From: Methylobacterium sp.
GTDB lineage: Bacteria > Pseudomonadota > Alphaproteobacteria > Rhizobiales > Beijerinckiaceae
DNA: 32,496 bases
Reading direction: 5' to 3'
Assembly: GCF_028290105.1 (NCBI RefSeq)
Contig: NZ_JAQGKL010000002.1
Location: 1-32,496 of the forward strand
Both the position numbers and the translations under genes were made by a program. Shown here in pieces: positions 26,177 to 32,496 of the stretch; the stretch's first letter is position 1, and the number at the start of each line of letters is the position of its first letter. The notes under the pieces were generated by a model. That model worked only from the letters and a program-made list of their open reading frames with translations, was not told the origin of the DNA and made no database searches.

Positions 26177-27841
26177 TCACGGGTTCTCGGCGACGTCGGA
26201 CACGGGTTCGGGCGTGGGTTTCGGCAGGAGGTGGGGCAGGTGTGCCTCGTGCCAGAGGCGCAGGTGCGTCAGGGCCGGATGGTTGAGATTGCGCGCGAGG
26301 TAGCCCTCGATGCGCGGCAGGTGGGCGAGGTAGCCGGGCTTGCCGTCGCGCCGGTCGAGGCGCGCGAAGATGCCGAGGATCTTGGTGGCGCGCTGGGCTG
26401 CTAGCACCGCATAGGCGCGGGCGAAGGCGTGCATGTCGAAATCGGGCTCGCGGGCCCGGCGCTCGCGCACGTAGAGGCCGAGCAGGCGCAGTTCGAACTC
26501 GGCCGAGGCGTCGACGCGCGCATCCTGCAGGAGGGAGGCGACGTCGTAGGCCGGGTGCCCGAGCACCGCGTCCTGGAAATCGATGACCCCGATGCGCTCG
26601 AGCCCCTCGCGCTCGGGGAGCCAGATCAGGTTGGGGGAATGGTAATCCCGCAGGGTCCAGGTCGGGCGATCGGGCGTGACGCTGTCGAGCACCTCGGCCC
26701 AGAGCGAGACGAATTCGGAGCGGGCCGGCCCCGGCAGGTCGGCGCCCCGGATCGCCGGGCAGTACCAGTCGGGGAGCAATTCGGTCTCGAAGACGAGGGC
26801 TTCGAGGTCGTAGGGCGGCAGCACGTGGTCGATGCCGTCGGCGACCGGGAGGACGCCGGGCAGTTCGGTGGCGTGGAGCTTGGCGAGCAGGCGCACGGCT
26901 TCCGCGTAGCGCTCGGGGCGCGGGCCGCTGGCATCGACCACGGGTTCCGAGCCGAGATCCTCGATGATCAGGAGGCCTTCGGCGAGATCCTCGCCGTAGA
27001 TGCGGGGCGCGGAGAAGCCGAGAGCCCGCAGGCCGCGGTCGACGCCCACGAAGGCGTGCACGCTCTCGGCGAGCTTGACGATGGCGCTGTAGGGGCGGCC
27101 GTTGCGCACCGGCGGGCCGTCGGCGCGGGGCGGCGAGATCATCAGGACGGCGCTCTTGCCGTCGGGTTTCACCAGCCGCTCGTAGGCGCGCGAGGAGGCG
27201 TCGCCCTGCATGGCGATGCGGGTCGCCTCGTCCCAGCCGCTGCGCACGAGGAGTATCCGCAGGGCACGGGCACGCCCCAGACGGGCGGCCATGCCGCCGC
27301 TGCCGTCGATGCGGGCAAAGCGCGCGCCGTCGCCGAACTCGGCGCGCAGCGAGAGGTCGACGGAGAGGATGGGCGCGTCGCGATGGCCGAGACGCTCGGG
27401 CCATTCCACCAGGGTGATGGCGGTCTCGCTCATCTCGTCGAAGCCGAGTTCGACGAGTTCGTCGGGACCGCGCAGGCGGTAGAGGTCGGCATGCACGATC
27501 AACCGGCCATTCGCCGCCTCGTAGGGCTGGATCAGCGTGAAGGTCGGGCTCGGCACGTCGAGGGTCGGGTCGGCGACGAGTTCACGGATCAGTGCGCGGG
27601 CGAGCGTGGTCTTGCCGCCGCCGAGCCCGCCGGACAGGGCGACGATGTCGCCCGGCATCAGGAACTCCGCGAGGAAGCGGCCGAGATCCTCGGTGGCGCT
27701 CTCGTCGGGCAGCATGATCTCCCAGGCCGCGTTCCCCTCACGCTGGGGCGTGTCGGCACCATCCTCGTTCAAGCCCAACTCCTCCTCGGCCGCGCCGCGA
27801 TCACCGGGACCGCGCGGATGCCCGCTTTCATAAAGCAGCAT
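26177..27841 (-). CDS. tsaE: TsaE - AmgK-like phosphotransferase fusion protein
   Basis: A 554-residue two-domain protein. The N-terminal part (about 43-190) is TsaE, the ATPase needed for t6A37 tRNA modification, with Walker A GLGGGKTT (72-79), SPTFTLIQPYE (98-108), HADLYRL (117-123) and VEWPER (145-150). The C-terminal part (about 195-540) is an aminoglycoside-phosphotransferase-fold kinase with GDASSRAYERL (213-223), RDYHSPNL (398-405) and the metal-site IDFQDAVLGHPAYDV (420-434). This resembles AmgK, which phosphorylates MurNAc/GlcNAc at C1; MurU next door supports that. Residues 1-42 are not family-like, and an ATG at 27715 (Met43) with GGGAG just upstream may be the true start. It follows the divL-like gene after 60 bases. 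Confidence 0.93.
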   Translation of the reverse strand: MLLYESGHPRGPGDRGAAEEELGLNEDGADTPQREGNAAWEIMLPDESATEDLGRFLAEFLMPGDIVALSGGLGGGKTTLARALIRELVADPTLDVPSPTFTLIQPYEAANGRLIVHADLYRLRGPDELVELGFDEMSETAITLVEWPERLGHRDAPILSVDLSLRAEFGDGARFARIDGSGGMAARLGRARALRILLVRSGWDEATRIAMQGDASSRAYERLVKPDGKSAVLMISPPRADGPPVRNGRPYSAIVKLAESVHAFVGVDRGLRALGFSAPRIYGEDLAEGLLIIEDLGSEPVVDASGPRPERYAEAVRLLAKLHATELPGVLPVADGIDHVLPPYDLEALVFETELLPDWYCPAIRGADLPGPARSEFVSLWAEVLDSVTPDRPTWTLRDYHSPNLIWLPEREGLERIGVIDFQDAVLGHPAYDVASLLQDARVDASAEFELRLLGLYVRERRAREPDFDMHAFARAYAVLAAQRATKILGIFARLDRRDGKPGYLAHLPRIEGYLARNLNHPALTHLRLWHEAHLPHLLPKPTPEPVSDVAENP

Positions 27842-27901
27842 CCTTAACCAAATCGCGGACGGCCCCGAAGGCTCCCCACAAACCTGTCCGGCGAAGGCAC
27901 C

Positions 27902-30400
27902 CTACTCGGCGGCATCCCGGCGCGCGTTCGGCTCGGAGATCGGGAAGGTGCAGGTGACGCGGGTGCCGCTGCCCGGCGTGGATTCGAGACCGACCCGGCC
28001 GCCATGCAGTTCCACGAAGGAGCGCACGATGGAGAGCCCGAGGCCGACCCCGCGATGGCGGGTGCCGAGCGTATGGCTCTCGAAGCGGTCGAAGACCCGC
28101 TCGGCGACCTCGGGCGGCATGCCCTGGCCCTGGTCCACCACCGAGAGCGTGAGTTCGGAGGCGTTGCGCCGGACCTCGACGCGGACATGCTGGCCGGGTG
28201 CCGAGAAACCGACGGCGTTCGACAGGAGGTTGAACAGGATCTGGCGCACGCGCTTGCCGTCGGCGACGAAGCTGCCGACGTCGTCGGGCACGTCGAGATC
28301 CAGGGTGATGGCGGAATCGGCGAGCCGGTCCTCGAGGCCGCGCACGGCCGCGTCCACGGTTGCGCGGACATCGACCACCTCGCGCGTGAGTTCGAGGGAG
28401 CCGGCATCGATCGAGGCGAGATCGAGGATGTCATTGATCATCACCAGCAGCGCCCCGGAAGAACGCATGATGTGGCCGGAATACTCGCGCTGGCGCTCGT
28501 TGAGGGCCCCCACCGTCTCGTCGCCCAGCAACTGGGTGAAGCCGATGATGTTGGTGAGCGGCGAGCGCAGCTCGTAGGAGACGTGGTTCACGAACGTGTC
28601 GCGCAGCTGCGAGGTGCGTTCCAGGGCGTCGTTCTTGTCGGTCAGCGCGCGCTCGACGTTCACGCTCGCGGTGACGTCGATGAGCGTGAGCAGGGTCGCC
28701 CCCTCTGGCAGGGGCTGGGCGGCGCAATCGAGCACCGTGCCGTCGACGATCTCCAGGCGGCAGGTCAGGCCGGCCCGGCTCTCCAGGCCCGTGATGGCGC
28801 CGCGGATGTCGAGCCAGGGGTCCTCTTCGGGCGAGAGCACCTGGCAGGCGGCGATGACCGCGTCGACGCGGGGGCGCTCGCCCAGCGTCTCGGGGTCGAG
28901 GCGCCACAGCGTCGCGAAGGCCCGGTTGGCGAAGGTGAGGCGCCCATCGGCTCCGAACACCGCCACGGGCTCCTTCAGGGTGTCCAGGGTCTCGGCCTGC
29001 ACCCGCATCAGCGCGTTGTAGCGCGACTCGAGCTTCATGTTCTCCGAGACGTCGTCGAACAGGTAGGTCAGGCCGCCCTGCGGGTTCGGGTCCGCGACGA
29101 CGCGCAGCGAGCGGCCGTCGGGCAGGTACCACCAGGCCTCGTTGGCCTCCACCGCCCGATAGGCCGCGAGCACGTCGGCCTTCCAGGATTTGAAGTCGGC
29201 CTGCTCGGGCAGCTTTCGGGCCGCGCGAAGCCGGTCGAGGATCTCGCCGTCGAGGGGACGGCCGTCGAGAAAGGCCTGGTCGAGGCCCCAGAGCTGGCGA
29301 TAGGCGGCGTTGTGGAAGATCAGGCGCTGGCGCGCGTCGAACATCGCGACCGCGGTGGGCAATTGGTCGAGGGTGCGGACATTGGCGTCCATCTGGCGCT
29401 GCAGATCGGCGCGCACGCTCTCCAGTTCCGAAACGTCGACCGCGATGCCGACCCGGCCGGTCTCGATCGCCGTCTCGGTGACGTCGAGGGTGCGCCGCCC
29501 CCCCGCCACCACGGCGGAAAGCCGGTGCGCGGCGCGTCCGCCGGCCGTGATGCGGCCCGTTTCCTCGCGGGCGATGAGTTCGCGCGCCTGGCGGTCGAGG
29601 AGTTCGACGCCGCCTTCGAGGGCGTTCTCGCGGGTGCCTGCCTCGACGGCGGCCACGTAGGCGAGGTTGACCCAGGCCAGGGCGCCGTCGCGGTTGCGGC
29701 GCCAGACCGGCTGCGGAATCGCATCGAGCAGCGAGCCCAGCGCCGAGAGCCCGCGCTTAGCCTCGTAGAGGGTGAGCCGCAGGTCGATGAGCTCGCGCTT
29801 CTCGTCCGTGGTCTCGCGCAGGCGCAGGATTGCGCGGCCGGACAGGGCCTGACCATGGGCATCGATGAAGCGCCCGGACTGGGTGCGCAGGCTGAGGCGA
29901 AAGCCGGTTCCGCGCGCCCGAAGGGTCTCGACGACCGTGTTCAGGGCGTCGGCATCGACGCCGTGCAGCCAAGTCTCGAAGGCGAGGAACGGCGTCTGGC
30001 CGGGGCCCGCCAGGCGCTTGCCGTCGACGAGACCGATATCGCCCTCGACGGTCGGCGCACCGCGTCCGGTCCAGGTCACGATGATCTGGCGCTCGGCGTT
30101 GAGCAGCATCTCGGCCCGGTCGTGGGCGCTGCGCAGGGTCGAGAGTTCATCGACGAGATCGCGCTCGCGCCGGCTCCAGCGGCTTCGCTCGCGCATGTGA
30201 AGCAGGGCGACGATGGTGGCGAAGACCGTCAGCCCGATCAGGATCGCGAGGCCGGCGGCGTTGTGCGTGTGCTGCCCGAAACCCGCCGCGACGGCACTGG
30301 CATCCATCCCCTGCCCGACCGCCCGCGCCGGTATCCCGGCCACGGCGACGACAAGGGAGCCGGCGCACAGGACGTTGCGCGCCGCTCGATCGACCCTCAT
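27902..30400 (-). CDS. divL: DivL-like PAS sensor kinase with Tyr in place of the phospho-acceptor His
   Basis: An 832-residue membrane sensor kinase. There is a signal-like hydrophobic segment (about 8-26) and a membrane helix (about 48-68), then PAS-type domains (about 222-330, 343-450 and 473-578). The dimerisation helix carries FVNHVSYELRSPLTNIIGF, where the phospho-acceptor His of the H-box is Tyr609. The ATPase domain is complete: N-box LFNLLSNAV (722-730), DQGQG (756-760) and GVGLGLS (784-790). Tyr at this position is the hallmark of DivL, which in Caulobacter tunes CckA and senses phosphorylated DivK to control CtrA. Gene order (ahcY upstream, tsaE downstream) fits alphaproteobacterial divL loci. 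I chose the ATG at 30400, which starts at the hydrophobic segment. Confidence 0.9.
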   Translation of the reverse strand: MRVDRAARNVLCAGSLVVAVAGIPARAVGQGMDASAVAAGFGQHTHNAAGLAILIGLTVFATIVALLHMRERSRWSRRERDLVDELSTLRSAHDRAEMLLNAERQIIVTWTGRGAPTVEGDIGLVDGKRLAGPGQTPFLAFETWLHGVDADALNTVVETLRARGTGFRLSLRTQSGRFIDAHGQALSGRAILRLRETTDEKRELIDLRLTLYEAKRGLSALGSLLDAIPQPVWRRNRDGALAWVNLAYVAAVEAGTRENALEGGVELLDRQARELIAREETGRITAGGRAAHRLSAVVAGGRRTLDVTETAIETGRVGIAVDVSELESVRADLQRQMDANVRTLDQLPTAVAMFDARQRLIFHNAAYRQLWGLDQAFLDGRPLDGEILDRLRAARKLPEQADFKSWKADVLAAYRAVEANEAWWYLPDGRSLRVVADPNPQGGLTYLFDDVSENMKLESRYNALMRVQAETLDTLKEPVAVFGADGRLTFANRAFATLWRLDPETLGERPRVDAVIAACQVLSPEEDPWLDIRGAITGLESRAGLTCRLEIVDGTVLDCAAQPLPEGATLLTLIDVTASVNVERALTDKNDALERTSQLRDTFVNHVSYELRSPLTNIIGFTQLLGDETVGALNERQREYSGHIMRSSGALLVMINDILDLASIDAGSLELTREVVDVRATVDAAVRGLEDRLADSAITLDLDVPDDVGSFVADGKRVRQILFNLLSNAVGFSAPGQHVRVEVRRNASELTLSVVDQGQGMPPEVAERVFDRFESHTLGTRHRGVGLGLSIVRSFVELHGGRVGLESTPGSGTRVTCTFPISEPNARRDAAE

Positions 30401-30538
30401 GATCCGTCCCGCCTCCACGAATCTTCGATGAGACGCCAAACCGCGCCCTTCCCGCAACCGCCCGAAAGGCGGACGCGGGTCACTCCATCTGAGGAATCGA
30501 CCCACCTTAGCGCGAGGCGGAATCGTCCCGGAAGAGGG

Positions 30539-30553
30539 TTAAGCTTAACTTTA
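30539..30553 (-). promoter_or_regulatory. CtrA-like motif upstream of the divL-like gene
   Basis: The plus-strand sequence is TTAA, seven bases, then TTTA; on the minus strand this reads TAAA-N7-TTAAC, one mismatch from the CtrA consensus TTAA-N7-TTAAC. It includes the perfect palindrome TTAAGCTTAA and is a conspicuous AT patch about 140 bases before the start codon. The match may be chance, so this is only a candidate. Confidence 0.3.
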
Positions 30554-30628
30554 GGGACTTCGGTGGCGATGGCCCGCCGGGGGCGTAGAAAAGCCACACC
30601 GCGCCTTCAGCGACGAGCCGGACGCGAA

Positions 30629-30654
30629 GAAGCCCGGCACAAGGGCCGGGCTTC
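30629..30654 (-). terminator. Hairpin downstream of ahcY, likely terminator
   Basis: A perfect ten-base-pair stem (30629-30638 with 30645-30654) with a six-base loop, about 50 bases after the ahcY stop. In the ahcY transcript it is followed only by a short U-poor stretch (TTCGCG), so termination may be partial or need help. Confidence 0.6.
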
Positions 30655-30679
30655 GGTCGTCGATTCGGATGGTGCGTGA

Positions 30680-30696
30680 CGCCCCGCTTCGGGGCG
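30680..30696 (-). terminator. Short hairpin directly after the ahcY stop
   Basis: A seven-base-pair GC stem (30680-30686 with 30690-30696) with a three-base loop, nine bases past the ahcY stop codon, no U-tract. It may protect the 3' end of the mRNA or act with the second hairpin. Confidence 0.4.
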
Positions 30697-30705
30697 CCGG
30701 CCGTC

Positions 30706-32106
<1,401 letters not shown>

Positions 32107-32142
32107 CTCGTGTTCGCTCCGTCACTCTGTGCGTCTGGCGGG

Positions 32143-32175
32143 GCTATAGCAGCGCGCGAGCGCGGAGGCAATCAA
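32143..32175 (-). promoter_or_regulatory. Possible ahcY promoter
   Basis: On the minus strand TTGATT (32175-32170) and TGCTAT/CTATAG (about 32151-32144) are separated by 18-20 bases, a fair match to sigma-70-type -35 and -10 boxes, about 40-70 bases before the ahcY start codon. The -35 box touches the upstream palindrome, as expected for a repressor site. Confidence 0.4.
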
Positions 32176-32178
32176 GAT

Positions 32179-32194
32179 ATAAAGATGTCTTTAT
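32179..32194 (-). promoter_or_regulatory. Palindromic operator upstream of ahcY (SahR-like)
   Basis: ATAAAGATGTCTTTAT is a perfect inverted repeat with seven-base arms and a two-base centre, 72 bases before the ahcY start. An additional AAGATAT half-site lies next to it (32175-32180 region). In proteobacteria an ArsR-type regulator that senses S-adenosylhomocysteine (SahR) controls ahcY through AT-rich palindromes of this kind; the match to that motif is from memory. Confidence 0.55.
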
Positions 32195-32248
32195 GCGAAT
32201 AGGTTCAAACGGCAGGACGCCCCGGGTGGAGCGCCCTGCCAGGGGCCG

Positions 32249-32496
32249 TCAGGCGGCGAGGCTCGTTTCAACGAGATCGTCGGCGGGGCCGAAGAACTCG
32301 TAGCGGATGCGCGAGGCCGGCACGCCAGCCCGTGCCAGGCCGTGGACGAGGGACGCCAGGAAGGGCTTGGGCCCGCACAGGTAGTAGGTCGCCTCGCCCG
32401 TCGGCGTGGCGTCGCCGAGGGTCCCGGCGGTGATCAATCCGGCGGCGTCGTAATCGCGGCCGAACACGTCCGCCGGCTCGGGCGCCGCATAGACGG
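32249..32496 (-). CDS. C-terminal end of a flavohemoprotein-like reductase (partial)
   Basis: Only the last 82 codons are in the window. The visible part has the NAD-binding end of a ferredoxin-reductase-type domain: TYYLCGPKPFLASLVHGL and the closing RIRYEFFGP, both typical of flavohemoproteins (nitric oxide dioxygenase, Hmp), which oxidise NO to nitrate. The protein ends 14 residues after this motif, so no ferredoxin domain follows, favouring Hmp over a ferredoxin-fused reductase. The globin and FAD domains, if present, are outside the window. It is upstream of ahcY on the same strand, with a 142-base gap that contains the ahcY operator. Confidence 0.75.
   Translation of the reverse strand, partial: VYAAPEPADVFGRDYDAAGLITAGTLGDATPTGEATYYLCGPKPFLASLVHGLARAGVPASRIRYEFFGPADDLVETSLAA

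Larger units (their letters stand above)
30401..30705. other. Intergenic region between ahcY and the divL-like gene
   Basis: A 305-base gap on the path from ahcY to the divL-like gene. It holds two hairpins just after the ahcY stop and an AT-rich element (30539-30553) that may regulate the divL-like gene. No RNA gene or credible protein was found in the remainder. Confidence 0.6.

Noticed and set aside
28004..30679. Long plus-strand open frame opposite the divL-like gene
   Set aside because: Antisense of a kinase with clear PAS, N-box and G-box motifs; the plus-strand protein has no recognisable features.
32107..32248. S-adenosylhomocysteine riboswitch before ahcY
   Set aside because: The leader shows no aptamer-like stems that I recognise; a protein-bound palindrome explains the AT-rich element better.

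Overview
The window is a high-G+C, gene-dense chromosomal segment of an alphaproteobacterium of the order Hyphomicrobiales (Rhizobiales), most probably Methylobacterium or Methylorubrum. The evidence is the gene order ahcY - divL-like kinase - tsaE/kinase fusion - nucleotidyltransferase - addB - addA, the neighbouring bolA / J-domain / cobS / cobT block, and the strongly GC-biased codon use. The genus is an inference; the order is better supported. No rRNA, tRNA, CRISPR array, transposase, prophage gene or insertion sequence was seen.

Layout. (1) 1-2418, minus strand: a His-rich COG0523 (CobW-family) GTPase cut by the left edge, with a Zur-box-like palindrome in front of it, and a D-Ala-D-Ala carboxypeptidase with a long basic tail. 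(2) 2763-4541, plus strand: queE-queD-queC, which make preQ0 for queuosine. (3) 4544-7880: a small membrane protein and a zinc alcohol dehydrogenase in one minus-strand unit, a LysR regulator broken by an in-frame TAA, and a divergent half-size DMT (DUF606) transporter. (4) 7891-11128, minus strand: MBL-fold exonuclease, ATP-dependent DNA ligase and YjbQ protein, each overlapping the next by 4 bases, which looks like a reduced ligase-associated DNA repair module. (5) 11170-13807: a TPR-methyltransferase, a DUF1275 membrane protein behind a clear intrinsic terminator, ArfB (ribosome rescue) and BolA. (6) 13940-18226, plus strand: a J-domain protein with a possible zinc site, then cobS, a DUF29 gene of lower G+C, and cobT. 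CobS and CobT are the AAA+/MIDAS subunits of aerobic cobaltochelatase. (7) 18239-30400, minus strand: addA and addB (double-strand-break repair), a MurU-like nucleotidyltransferase, a VOC protein, a TsaE-AmgK-like fusion, and a DivL-like kinase whose phospho-acceptor histidine is replaced by tyrosine. (8) 30706-32496, minus strand: ahcY with an AT-rich palindromic operator and terminator hairpins, then the C-terminal end of a flavohemoprotein-like reductase.

How the genes work together. Most are housekeeping genes: tRNA modification (queuosine, t6A), cobalamin synthesis, peptidoglycan trimming and recycling, recombination repair, the methyl cycle, and cell-cycle signalling. I found no obviously new multi-gene system. 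The points most worth following are the Zur-like box with the His-rich GTPase, the Tyr-for-His kinase, the TsaE-kinase fusion beside MurU, the DUF29 gene inside cobS-cobT, the ahcY operator, and the nonsense codon in the LysR gene.
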